Assembly: GCA_903643055.1 (NCBI GenBank)
Contig: CAHJWV010000338.1
Coordinates: 1-6,523, forward strand
DNA: 6,523 nt
Direction of reading: 5' to 3'
DNA from: Burkholderiales bacterium
GTDB lineage: Bacteria > Pseudomonadota > Gammaproteobacteria > Burkholderiales > Burkholderiaceae
Position numbers and translations under genes: made by a program. Position 1 is the first letter of the stretch, and the number at the start of each line of letters is the position of its first letter. Of this stretch, positions 1-6,451 are shown in pieces. The notes under the pieces are model-generated. The model was not told the DNA's origin and ran no database searches. It was given only the letters and a program-made list of their open reading frames with translations.

Positions 1-39
1 CCTTTTCCATTCGCCTTCGCTCAACAGCTTTCTCGTCAT
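1..39 (-). CDS. Possible 5' end of an unidentified gene (partial, runs off the left edge)
   Basis: Reading leftwards from an ATG at 39-37 gives 13 open codons, MTRKLLSEGEWKR, before the window ends. A GGTGA sequence at 48-44 lies four bases before the ATG and could serve as a ribosome binding site. The peptide is too short to assign. The start vaguely resembles the N-termini of some IS transposases (basic residues, then a '...L(S/T)xxxW' pattern), but that is weak. It follows the methyltransferase remnant on the same strand after about 16 bases. It may be a real gene start, or just open sequence beyond a deletion junction. Confidence 0.3.
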   Translation of the reverse strand, partial: MTRKLLSEGEWKR

Positions 40-55
40 CTTCTCACCGTAAAGT

Positions 56-161
56 CTAATTGTTAACACGGCCTAGGACGACAAGATCGTAAAGAGCAAG
101 GGACCGCTTGGTTATAGATGGCCTGGCCCGCTTCAACTTGCTCAGCAGTAGCGTTCCTCAT
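56..161 (-). pseudogene. Frameshifted, truncated 5' remnant of a class I SAM-dependent methyltransferase
   Basis: An ATG at 161-159 has a GGAG at 170-167, five bases upstream. It opens a frame reading MRNATAEQVEAGQAIYNQAV down to 102, then continues out of register to a TAA at 65-63. Skipping one C (position 101, inside a run of three) gives LALYDLVVLG from 100 to 71, then RVNN and a TAG at 58-56. Joined, the two pieces match from memory the N-terminus of a small bacterial SAM-dependent methyltransferase family ('AEQ..AGQAxY...LxLYDxxVLGxSN..WRCP'). The expected WRCP segment and the later SAM-binding 'HLDVGVGTG' motif are absent, so only about 34 of roughly 200 residues survive. One inserted base plus a deletion near position 65 explains this. 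The reading-frame break is directly visible; the family assignment is from recall. A sequencing error could explain the shift but not the lost remainder. Confidence 0.6.
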
Positions 162-610
162 AGTTTCTCCAATTTCCTGTGCTTTGAAATCCAATGGTTG
201 AGATAGGCGCATTGGGCGCGCCTGCTTGGCAACCTACCCCCACACCACCACCTCAAAATGTATTCCCGTTGCTGGCAGAAGGTTCGCCAAGCATGACGGT
301 ACTCATTCATCTTGAGAGATAGGTACCTGATCGCTTGTTTGCGCAATGGCCTGACTGTGTCAAAAGGTCATGGCGACACGCATTCCTACTTTCGTTCGTT
401 GAAGAGTGCTGCGTTCCCCCAATGGTTTGCCGTATCCATCGGCCCTCTGCTCGTGGGCTGCAGTGGTCCGGGTGGAGAGCTAACAGAGGTATTTGGAAGG
501 ATTGAGTTCGTGTCCGTGGGGCCAAGGAACGCAACTCGGCGTGAGGACTGATTCCGGGGCGCCGCTTGTTGGTAAGCACGGCAACAACCGATTGATGCCG
601 GCGGTCCCTC

Positions 611-639
611 AAGCGAAAGAAGCGTTCTTGCTTCGGCTT
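611..639. repeat. Imperfect inverted repeat (hairpin) in the gshA upstream spacer
   Basis: AAGC at 611-614 pairs with GCTT at 636-639, and GAAGC at 619-623 pairs with GCTTC at 630-634. This leaves a six-base loop and an asymmetric internal loop (GAAA opposite G). No T-run follows directly, so it is not a clear intrinsic terminator. It could be part of a dispersed intergenic repeat or a chance structure. Confidence 0.35.
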
Positions 640-676
640 TCCGGTTGCGGGTTTGGGCAGTGTCGCCCTGACGTTT

Positions 677-690
677 TGACTTGCAAGTCA
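677..690. promoter_or_regulatory. Perfect 14-bp palindrome upstream of gshA, possible operator
   Basis: TGACTTGCAAGTCA reads the same on both strands, with no mismatch over 14 bases. Its centre lies about 70 bases before the gshA ATG and about 30 bases before a TAAAAT element. That spacing would suit a dimeric regulator acting on a gshA promoter. TTGACT at 676-681 within it also resembles a -35 hexamer, but no good -10 follows at 16-18 bases. Which protein, if any, binds it cannot be read from the sequence. Confidence 0.35.
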
Positions 691-711
691 GGCGTGTCAT
701 CCCCAGATGCC

Positions 712-717
712 TAAAAT
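712..717 (+). promoter_or_regulatory. Candidate -10 element for gshA
   Basis: TAAAAT matches five of six positions of the sigma70 -10 consensus, 35 bases before the gshA ATG. It would give a short leader starting near 724. The sequence 17-18 bases upstream (around 688-694) does not resemble TTGACA, so this would be a weak or activator-dependent promoter, possibly served by the palindrome at 677-690. Confidence 0.25.
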
Positions 718-752
718 TCGCATCCCCTCACGTTCTTCTTCAGGCCTGGCTC

Positions 753-2048
753 ATGGTTCCTCATCTCATCACTGCGCTCACCGGCCCGATCAACGAACTG
801 GAGCAGCGAATCCTCGAATCATTGCCGGCCATCGAGCGTTGGTTCCGGTTGGAGTGGATGGAGCACACGCCACCGTTCTATACCTCGGTCGACGTGCGCA
901 ATGCAGGCTTCAAGCTGGCCCCGGTTGACACCAACCTCTTTCCTGGCGGCTTCAACAATCTCACTGTCGAGATGCTTCCGCTTGCAGTGCAAGCCGCGAT
1001 GGCAGCGATCGAGAAGATCTGCCCTGAGGCCAAGAACCTGCTGCTGATTCCCGAGCGCCACACGCGCAACACCTTCTATCTCAGCAACGTCGCACGGCTA
1101 CAGCAGATCTTTCATCAGGCGGGCCTCAACGTTCGGTTGGGTTCGCTCGATGAAACCGTCAAAACCCCGACCGACATCAGCTTGCCGGATGGCTCGACCT
1201 TGACGATCGAGCCGCTGATACGCACCCGCGGCCGGCTGGGCCTGAAAGATTTCGACCCGTGCACGATCTTGCTGAACAACGATCTCTCGGCCGGCTTGCC
1301 GAAGGTCTTGGAAAACCTGCACGAGCAATATCTGCTGCCGCCGCTGCATGCCGGCTGGGCCGTGCGGCGCAAGACCAATCATTTCCATGCCTATGAGGAA
1401 GTGGCGAAGAAGTTCGCCAAGCTGCTCGGCATGGACCCGTGGCTGATCAATCCGATGTTTGCGCGTTGCGGTGAAGTTAACTTCGCCGACGGCACCGGTG
1501 AAGATTGCCTGGCCACCAACGCGGAGGCCTTGCTGGGCAAGGTTCGGCGCAAGTACAAGGAATATGGCATCCAGGAGAAGCCGTTCATCATCGTGAAGGC
1601 CGACGCCGGCACTTACGGGATGGGGATCATGACGGTCCGTGATCCGAAGGATTTGCTTGATCTCAATCGCAAATCGCGCAACAAGATGAGCGTGATCAAG
1701 GACGGCCAGGAGGTCTCGGAGGTCATTCTTCAGGAAGGCGTGCCGACCTATGAGCGTGTCAATGATGCAGTGGCCGAGCCGGTTGTCTACATGATCGACC
1801 GCTATGTGGTGGGCGGCTTCTATCGTGTCAATGCAGAGCGCGGCATCGACGAGAACCTGAACTCTCCGGGGGCGAGTTTTGTGCCTCTGGCGTTCGCCGA
1901 GTCCAACCAGTTGCCCAAGCCGGGCGTCAAGCCGGGAGCGAGTGCGCCAAATCGCTTCTATATGTATGGCGTGATTGCCCGCTTGGCGATGTTGGCTGCC
2001 AGCTATGAACTGGAAGCAACCGATCCGAACGCGGAAACCTACGAGTAA
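753..2048 (+). CDS. gshA: Glutamate-cysteine ligase, proteobacterial GshA family
   Basis: This enzyme makes gamma-glutamylcysteine from glutamate, cysteine and ATP in the cytoplasm, the first and normally rate-limiting step of glutathione synthesis. The 431-residue product belongs to the PF08886/TIGR02049-type family first defined in Acidithiobacillus and common in betaproteobacteria; it is unrelated in sequence to the E. coli enzyme. Visible hallmarks are HTPPFYTSVDVRNAGFKL at 38-55, PVDTNLFPGGFNNL at 57-70, LLIPERHTRNTFYL near 97-110, and a glycine-rich KADAGTYGMGIM at 282-293 that resembles the nucleotide-binding loop of ATP-grasp enzymes (inference). I chose the ATG at 753 because 'MVPHLITALTGP' is how relatives begin. 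The frame stays open to a TTG at 681, but those 24 residues look non-native. CAGG at 741-744 is a modest ribosome binding site. No frameshift or missing block is seen. Its partner gshB lies 3.3 kb downstream on the same strand, beyond two transporter genes. Confidence 0.96.
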   Translation: MVPHLITALTGPINELEQRILESLPAIERWFRLEWMEHTPPFYTSVDVRNAGFKLAPVDTNLFPGGFNNLTVEMLPLAVQAAMAAIEKICPEAKNLLLIPERHTRNTFYLSNVARLQQIFHQAGLNVRLGSLDETVKTPTDISLPDGSTLTIEPLIRTRGRLGLKDFDPCTILLNNDLSAGLPKVLENLHEQYLLPPLHAGWAVRRKTNHFHAYEEVAKKFAKLLGMDPWLINPMFARCGEVNFADGTGEDCLATNAEALLGKVRRKYKEYGIQEKPFIIVKADAGTYGMGIMTVRDPKDLLDLNRKSRNKMSVIKDGQEVSEVILQEGVPTYERVNDAVAEPVVYMIDRYVVGGFYRVNAERGIDENLNSPGASFVPLAFAESNQLPKPGVKPGASAPNRFYMYGVIARLAMLAASYELEATDPNAETYE

Positions 2049-2132
2049 TCGGTTGCAAGGGGGCGTTGCTGCGTCGCAACATGCGACCTTGGTTCCATTT
2101 GCAGGTGCGATGGAGTCGCCAAAGGCGCGGAG

Positions 2133-2138
2133 CACAAT
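2133..2138 (+). promoter_or_regulatory. Candidate -10 element for kup
   Basis: CACAAT in the context GCACAATAG matches four of six -10 consensus positions. The region 17 bases upstream (2110-2115) is a poor -35. A transcript starting near 2145 would leave 25 bases before the ATG at 2170 and 42 before the GTG at 2187, but only about six before the GTG at 2151. If the promoter is real, it argues against 2151 as the kup start. Confidence 0.25.
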
Positions 2139-2169
2139 AGCCGCCTTCTTGTGACTAAGGGTTGCTTGC

Positions 2170-2190
2170 ATGGACCCGACCGACAGGTGA
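2170..2190 (+). CDS. Six-codon leader mini-ORF overlapping the kup start
   Basis: An ATG at 2170 has an AAGGG at 2157-2161, eight bases upstream, which is the best ribosome binding site in this spacer. The frame reads MDPTDR and stops with TGA at 2188-2190, so its stop overlaps the kup GTG at 2187 as GTGA. The GTG itself has no purine-rich site in front of it. A ribosome finishing the mini-ORF could restart on the GTG (translational coupling). The alternative is that a base has been lost here and the ATG was once the true kup start. Confidence 0.35.
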   Translation: MDPTDR

Positions 2191-4061
2191 ATCAGCATCG
2201 TCCCGCCTCCAGTCTCGCGTCACTGACGCTTGGCGCCCTCGGTGTCGTCTACGGCGATATCGGCACCAGTCCCCTCTACGCCCTCAAGGAAGTTTTTGCG
2301 CACGGTCGCGTGCCGTTGACGGAAGCCAACATCTACGGCGTGTTGTCGTTGGTGTTCTGGACGCTGACGATCGTCGTGTCGCTGAAGTACGTCGTGCTGA
2401 TCCTGCGCGCCGACAACAACGGCGAAGGCGGCTTGATTGCCATGCTCGCGCTGGCGTCCGTCGCCGTCAAAGACCGGCCGGTGCTGCGAGAACGATTGCT
2501 GCTGCTGGGCATCTTCGGAACCGCGATCTTTTTTGGTGATGGTGTGATCACGCCGGCGGTCTCGGTCTTGGCCGCAGTCGAAGGCCTGGAGGTTGCCGCG
2601 CCTGGGCTGCACCAATACATTGTGCCGGTGACCTTGGTGGTGCTGACGCTGCTGTTCGTTGTTCAGCGACATGGCACGGCCAGTGTCGGCAAGCTCTTCG
2701 GCCCCGTCACGGCGGTCTGGTTCAGCGTGCTGTGCATCCTGGGAGTGATGCACATCGTTCAGAACCCTGCGGTGCTGCGCGCGTTGAGCCCGCACTATGC
2801 GTTGATCTTCCTGGTCGAGCATTCGGGCGTGGCCTTCGTTGCGCTCGGCTCAATCGTGTTATGCGTGACCGGGGCGGAAGCGCTTTATGCCGACATGGGG
2901 CATTTCGGCAAACGCCCGATCCGCCTGGCTTGGTTCAGCTTGGTGATGCCGGCCTTGGTCATCAACTACTTCGGGCAGGGCGCGATGTTATTGGCGCACC
3001 CGGAGAACGTTCGCAATCCGTTTTATGAGATGGCGCCTCAATGGGCGCTGTATCCGCTGATCGCGTTGGCGACCTGTGCCACCGTCATTGCGTCGCAGGC
3101 CTTGATCACTGCGGCGTTCTCGGTGACCAAGCAGGCGATCCAGCTCGGCTATCTGCCCCGCTTGCGCATCACCCACACCTCGGTGAAGCAGGCTGGCCAG
3201 ATTTATGTGCCCTTTATCAACTGGAGCCTGTACGCCTGCATCGTGATGGCGGTGGTGATGTTCGGTTCAAGCAGCAAGCTGGCTGCGGCGTACGGCATTG
3301 CGGTCACGATCGACATGCTGATCACCACAACGATGACCTTCTTCGTTATTCACTACGGCTGGAAATACCCCTGGTCGCTGTGCCTCGCGGCGACTGGATT
3401 TTTCTTTCTTGTCGACCTCGCTTACTTCTCGGCCAACATCATCAAGGTCTTCGATGGCGGCTGGTTCCCGGTCGCGGTGGGCGCCGTGATGTTCATGTTG
3501 ATGATGACCTGGAAGCAGGGCCGCAGCCTGATGCGCGAGCGGCTGCGTAACGATGCCATCGATCTGACCAGCTTCCTCGAAGCGGTGTTCGTCAGCCCGC
3601 CAACGCGGGTGGCTGGCACGGCGGTGTTCCTGGTCAGTGACCAGGGCATCACGCCGAATGCCTTGCTGCACAACCTGAAGCACAACAAGGTGCTGCACGA
3701 CACCAATCTCTTCGTCACCGTAAAGCACCACGAGGTGCCATGGATCGGTTTCGACAAGCGATGCGACATGCAGCCGCTGGGCCATGATTGCTGGCAGGTC
3801 ACGCTGCACTTCGGCTTCAAGAACGATCCGGATGTTCCCGAAGCGCTGGCGCTGTTGCGCGGCCATGGTGTTCAGCTCGACGACATGGAGACTTCGTACT
3901 TCCTGTCGCGTGACATCGTCATTCCCACCTTCGGCCACGGCATGGTGATGTGGCGCGAGAAGCTGTTCGCCAGCATGCATCACAACGCCAGCGCCGCAGC
4001 CGACTTCCTGAGCCTGCCGACCAATCGCGTGGTCGAGCTCGGCTCGAAGGTGGAGATTTAA
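2187..4061 (+). CDS. kup: Low-affinity potassium uptake permease (Kup/HAK/KT family)
   Basis: This inner-membrane protein takes up K+ with protons and is constitutive in E. coli. From the GTG at 2187 the product has 624 residues (E. coli Kup has 622). The N-terminal half carries about 12 hydrophobic segments, up to about residue 445, followed by a cytoplasmic C-terminal domain. Family signatures are clear: [13 protein letters not shown] at 19-31, with D24 matching E. coli D23; [21 protein letters not shown] at 115-135, with D118 where E. coli has E116; [22 protein letters not shown] at 228-249, with E231 matching E229; and TAVFL near 478. It ends [12 protein letters not shown], nearly as E. 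coli does. The frame is open back to a GTG at 2151, but that start has no ribosome binding site and adds 12 unlike residues. From 2187 the distance to the YGDIG motif equals that in E. coli to within a residue or two. gshA lies upstream and benE downstream, each about 140 bases away. Confidence 0.95.
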   Translation: MNQHRPASSLASLTLGALGVVYGDIGTSPLYALKEVFAHGRVPLTEANIYGVLSLVFWTLTIVVSLKYVVLILRADNNGEGGLIAMLALASVAVKDRPVLRERLLLLGIFGTAIFFGDGVITPAVSVLAAVEGLEVAAPGLHQYIVPVTLVVLTLLFVVQRHGTASVGKLFGPVTAVWFSVLCILGVMHIVQNPAVLRALSPHYALIFLVEHSGVAFVALGSIVLCVTGAEALYADMGHFGKRPIRLAWFSLVMPALVINYFGQGAMLLAHPENVRNPFYEMAPQWALYPLIALATCATVIASQALITAAFSVTKQAIQLGYLPRLRITHTSVKQAGQIYVPFINWSLYACIVMAVVMFGSSSKLAAAYGIAVTIDMLITTTMTFFVIHYGWKYPWSLCLAATGFFFLVDLAYFSANIIKVFDGGWFPVAVGAVMFMLMMTWKQGRSLMRERLRNDAIDLTSFLEAVFVSPPTRVAGTAVFLVSDQGITPNALLHNLKHNKVLHDTNLFVTVKHHEVPWIGFDKRCDMQPLGHDCWQVTLHFGFKNDPDVPEALALLRGHGVQLDDMETSYFLSRDIVIPTFGHGMVMWREKLFASMHHNASAAADFLSLPTNRVVELGSKVEI

Positions 4062-4076
4062 GCGACCCCGAGTTTT

Positions 4077-4109
4077 GAGCGGCGCCAGGTGCAGTTCATG
4101 CTGCCGCTC
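4077..4109 (+). terminator. Stem-loop just after kup, weak terminator candidate
   Basis: GAGCGGC at 4077-4083 pairs with GCCGCTC at 4103-4109, a seven-base stem starting 15 bases after the kup stop. A small inner pairing, GCAG/CTGC, lies at 4091-4104. Only TCTTTGGG follows, not a true T-run. It may slow or end transcription or protect the 3' end, but is not a convincing intrinsic terminator. Confidence 0.25.
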
Positions 4110-4204
4110 TTTGGGATGTTCGGAACCCACAGCGGAGTTGCGCGAAGCCTGTCTCAAGCCGCAGCCGGCTTTCTGTGTCACGCTCCATCGCTTCAACACA
4201 GCCC

Positions 4205-5389
4205 ATGAAAATCCGCCTTTCTGACCTTTCTTTGTCGGCGGCTGTTGCCGGGTTCATCGCTGTGCTGGTCGGGTTCACGAGTTCGGTGGCGATCGTGTTC
4301 CAGGCCGCCAGGGCGCTGGGCGGCACGGCTGAGCAGATCGGCTCGTGGATGTGGGCCTTGGGACTGGGCATGGGACTGTGTTCGATGCTGCCGTCGCTCT
4401 GGCTGCGCAAGCCGGTGATGGTGGCGTGGTCTACGCCAGGTGCAGCCGTATTGGCCACGGCCGCGGCATCGGGCGGCTTTGGCATGGCCGAGGCCGTCGG
4501 CGCGTTCCTGATTTGCGCCGCGCTGATCACGGTGTTCGGTATCACCGGCTGGTTCGAGCGGCTGATGGTGCACATCCCGATGCCGATTGCCAACGCCTTG
4601 CTGGCCGGCGTGCTGGCGCGCTTCGGGCTCGATGCGTTTGTCGCGCTGAAGTCTTCGTTCGTGCTGGTGCTGCTGATGCTGCTGACCTATCTGATCGGAC
4701 GCCGCGGCTGGCCGCGCTATGCGGTACCCGTGGTCTTGCTGGTCGGCACGGCCTGTGCGGCAAGCCAAGGCCAGCTGCACCTGGGTGATGTGCGATGGGG
4801 TTGGACGACGCCGGTTTTCACCTCACCGGTGTTCACATTGGCTGCGGCCATCAGCCTGGCACTGCCTTTGTTTGTCGTCACGATGGCGTCTCAAAACCTG
4901 CCTGGCGTTGCGGCCATTCGCGCTGCCGGCTACGACATGCCGATCTCCAAGCTCATCACGATGACCGGGGTGGCGATGCTGCTGTTTGCGCCCTTCGGTG
5001 CGTTTGCCCTGAACCTGTCGGCCATCACCGCGGCCATTTGCATGGGCCGCGAGGCGCATGAAGATCCGACGCGTCGCTACGTTGCCGCCGCGGTTTGCGG
5101 GGCCATCTACGTGGTCATCGGCTTGTTCGGTGCCGCGATGGCGGCCGTGTTGACGGCCTTCCCGCGCGAGCTGGTGGTGGCGATTGCGGGCTTTGCGCTG
5201 TTGGGCAGCATTGGCGGCGGGCTGTCGAGCGCGTTGAAAGAAGACCGTTATCGCGAAGCAGCGCTGATCACGTTTCTCGTCACGCTGAGTGGCGTCAGCC
5301 TGTGGGGCATCGGCTCGGCCTTCTGGGCGGTCGTTGCCGGCGGCCTCGCGCTTTTTGTGCAACAGTGGCGGGCACCACAGGCCGCCTGA
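4205..5389 (+). CDS. benE: Benzoate/H+ symporter family inner-membrane transporter (BenE-like)
   Basis: The 394-residue product is almost entirely hydrophobic, with about 12 likely membrane segments, and belongs to the BenE family (E. coli YdcO is similar in length). BenE of Acinetobacter imports benzoate with a proton; most homologues, including YdcO, have no proven substrate. Marks of the family are VAGFIAVLVGFTSSVAIVFQAA at 14-35, KPVMVAWSTPGAAVL at 69-83, LPLFVVTMASQNLPGVAAIRAAGYD at 220-244, and FALNLSAITAAICMGREAHEDPTRRY at 267-292. I prefer the ATG at 4205 because its MKIRLSDLSLS matches the usual short N-terminus. The frame extends to a GTG at 4175, and neither start has a good ribosome binding site. 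No benzoate catabolic gene is visible, so the benzoate role is a family label only. gshB starts seven bases after its stop, so the two share a transcript. Confidence 0.9.
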   Translation: MKIRLSDLSLSAAVAGFIAVLVGFTSSVAIVFQAARALGGTAEQIGSWMWALGLGMGLCSMLPSLWLRKPVMVAWSTPGAAVLATAAASGGFGMAEAVGAFLICAALITVFGITGWFERLMVHIPMPIANALLAGVLARFGLDAFVALKSSFVLVLLMLLTYLIGRRGWPRYAVPVVLLVGTACAASQGQLHLGDVRWGWTTPVFTSPVFTLAAAISLALPLFVVTMASQNLPGVAAIRAAGYDMPISKLITMTGVAMLLFAPFGAFALNLSAITAAICMGREAHEDPTRRYVAAAVCGAIYVVIGLFGAAMAAVLTAFPRELVVAIAGFALLGSIGGGLSSALKEDRYREAALITFLVTLSGVSLWGIGSAFWAVVAGGLALFVQQWRAPQAA

Positions 5390-5396
5390 GAACCCC

Positions 5397-6344
5397 ATGA
5401 AGCTGTTGTTCGTTGCCGATCCGCTGAGCGCTTTCAAAACCCACAAAGACACGACCTTCGCGATCATGCGCGAGGCGTTTGCGCGGGGGCATTCCCTGTT
5501 CGCCTGCCAGGCCAGGGATTTGTCTTGGCAGCGTGGTAGCCGCGTCACCGCGCGTGCCCAGGCGATCACGCTGACCGGCGATGCCAAGGCATGGTTCGAT
5601 GCACAACCCACGGCCGATCTGGCGCTGGCCGAGGTCGACGGGGTGCTGATGCGCTCCGACCCGCCGTTCGACAGCGAGTATTTCTATGCCACGCATCTGC
5701 TCGAGCAGGCCGAGCGCGAAGGCGCGCGCGTGTTCAACAAGCCCGCGGCGCTGCGTGATCACCCCGAGAAGCTCGCGATCATGGAGTTTCCGCAGTTCAT
5801 CGGGCCGACGCTGGTAACGCGTGACGCGGCACAGATCAAGGCTTTTCATGCCGAGCATCTCGACATCATCCTGAAGCCGCTGGATGGCATGGGGGGCATG
5901 GGCATCTTTCGTGTCGGCGCCGATGGCCTGAACCTCGGCAGCATCACCGAAACGCTGAACCGCCATGGCGCACAAACCGTGATGGTGCAACGTTATCTGC
6001 CGGAGATCGTCCAGGGCGACAAGCGCGTGCTGCTGATTGGCGGCAAGCCGGTGCCGCATGCCCTGGCCCGCATTCCGCAAGGCAGCGAGATCCGCGGCAA
6101 CATGGCTGTTGGCGGCAAGGGCGTGGCGCAAGCCTTGTCGGCGCGTGATCGAGAGATCGCCGACCACATCGGCCCGATCCTCGCGGCGCGTGGCCTGTTG
6201 CTGGTCGGCCTGGACATCATTGGTGACTGTGTCACCGAGATCAACGTCACCAGCCCGACCGGCTTCCAGGAAATCACCCAGCAAACCGGCTTTGATGTCG
6301 CGTCGATGTTCATCGACGCGCTGGAAGCGCAGTTCTCGCATTGA
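5397..6344 (+). CDS. gshB: Glutathione synthetase (ATP-grasp)
   Basis: This cytoplasmic enzyme joins glycine to gamma-glutamylcysteine using ATP, completing glutathione. The product is 315 residues long; E. coli GshB is 316. The N-terminal domain begins MKLLFVADPLSAFKTHKDTT, as relatives do. Conserved stretches follow in order: VLMRSDPPFDSEYFYAT at 83-99, NKPAALRDHPEKL at 114-126, LKPLDGMGGMGIFRV at 159-173 (the ATP-grasp glycine-rich loop), VQRYLPEIVQGDKRVLLIGGKPVPHALAR at 197-225, RGNMAVGGKGVAQ at 233-245, and GLDIIGDCVTEINVTSPTGFQE at 271-292 (metal and ATP ligands, including E281 and N283). It appears intact. The ATG lies seven bases after the benE stop; GAGAA at 5388-5392 overlaps that stop and could be a weak ribosome binding site, so translation may depend partly on coupling to benE. 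Confidence 0.97.
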   Translation: MKLLFVADPLSAFKTHKDTTFAIMREAFARGHSLFACQARDLSWQRGSRVTARAQAITLTGDAKAWFDAQPTADLALAEVDGVLMRSDPPFDSEYFYATHLLEQAEREGARVFNKPAALRDHPEKLAIMEFPQFIGPTLVTRDAAQIKAFHAEHLDIILKPLDGMGGMGIFRVGADGLNLGSITETLNRHGAQTVMVQRYLPEIVQGDKRVLLIGGKPVPHALARIPQGSEIRGNMAVGGKGVAQALSARDREIADHIGPILAARGLLLVGLDIIGDCVTEINVTSPTGFQEITQQTGFDVASMFIDALEAQFSH

Positions 6345-6353
6345 GCGGCCAGC

Positions 6354-6382
6354 TCACGGCGGCGCTGCGGGTCGGGCCGTGA
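6354..6382 (+). terminator. Hairpin after gshB, weak terminator candidate
   Basis: TCACGGC at 6354-6360 pairs with GCCGTGA at 6376-6382, a seven-base stem around a 15-base loop, ten bases after the gshB stop. No T-run follows. A T-run does occur at 6464-6470 after a GGCGG/CCGCC stem at 6432-6445, but 18 bases separate them and a promoter -10 lies between. Any termination here is therefore more likely Rho-dependent. Confidence 0.2.
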
Positions 6383-6422
6383 CGCGTCAACGCGCATTCG
6401 AAAGCGTTTCGCACAACAGGCG

Positions 6423-6451
6423 GTGACGCCAGGCGGCAGCCCGCCGATAAT
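6423..6451 (+). promoter_or_regulatory. Sigma70-like promoter for the next gene to the right
   Basis: GTGACG at 6423-6428 (four of six -35 positions) and GATAAT at 6446-6451 (five of six -10 positions) are separated by exactly 17 bases. This is the best promoter match in the window. Transcription would begin near 6458. ATGs follow at 6476 and 6508, neither with a clear ribosome binding site, and too little sequence remains to tell which, if either, begins a gene. Confidence 0.4.

Larger units (their letters stand above)
162..752. other. 591-base spacer without a credible gene, low GC at its left end
   Basis: I see no gene here that I can defend. Open frames of 60-105 codons occur on both strands, but none has a recognisable motif, a good ribosome binding site or a plausible composition, and several overlap one another. 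Hand counting gives about 50% GC for 1-360 and about 54% for 1-720, against 60-68% in the genes to the right. A hairpin AGGCGC/GCGCCT lies at 205-223. An imperfect hairpin lies at 611-639 (AAGC/GCTT outside, GAAGC/GCTTC inside). A perfect palindrome lies at 677-690. In many Burkholderiales gshA follows glnK-amtB (family-level recollection), and nothing of amtB is visible here. Decayed accessory DNA or a genomic repeat are both possible. Confidence 0.5.

Noticed and set aside
56..70. GTTAAC and TAACAATT resembling an integron attC core
   Set aside because: The flanking bases do not fit the paired core sites (RYYYAAC and GTTRRRY) and no long imperfect palindrome surrounds them.
48..94. Direct repeat CGTAAAG at 48-54 and 88-94
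   Set aside because: Seven bases is too short to distinguish from chance, and it is not placed as a target-site duplication around any recognisable element.
158..346. 62-codon minus-strand frame whose TGA overlaps the methyltransferase ATG (ATGA)
   Set aside because: The overlap looks like coupling, but the peptide is Trp/Arg/Cys-rich with no recognisable family or ribosome binding site, and sits in low-GC sequence where a 62-codon frame is not surprising. The methyltransferase has its own GGAG.
386..700. 104-codon minus-strand frame and overlapping plus-strand frames at 312-551 and 493-714
   Set aside because: They overlap each other on both strands, have no motifs, and none shows codon use like the neighbouring genes. 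I treat the stretch as non-coding.
681..752. N-terminal extension of gshA to a TTG at 681
   Set aside because: The 24 added residues are unlike the family, which begins at the equivalent of the ATG at 753, and the TTG lies inside the palindrome.
2065..2087. Two overlapping 5-bp hairpins after gshA (GTTGC/GCAAC and GTCGC/GCGAC)
   Set aside because: They are mutually exclusive but very short and have no T-run, so there is no support for a terminator or a switch.
2151..2186. GTG at 2151 as the start of kup
   Set aside because: There is no ribosome binding site, it lies too close to the likely transcription start, and it adds 12 residues beyond the family's usual N-terminus.
1098..2198. 366-codon open frame on the minus strand opposite gshA
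   Set aside because: It lies antisense to a complete, clearly recognised gshA, its composition is rich in His/Arg/Gln/Ala as expected from the reverse of high-GC codons, and no domain is recognisable.
3267..4199. 310-codon open frame on the minus strand opposite kup
   Set aside because: It is a shadow of the kup coding sequence, with no motif and no start signal; the kup reading is unambiguous.
5295..6341. 348-codon open frame on the minus strand opposite gshB
   Set aside because: It mirrors gshB almost exactly and has the typical Arg/His/Gln-rich antisense composition.
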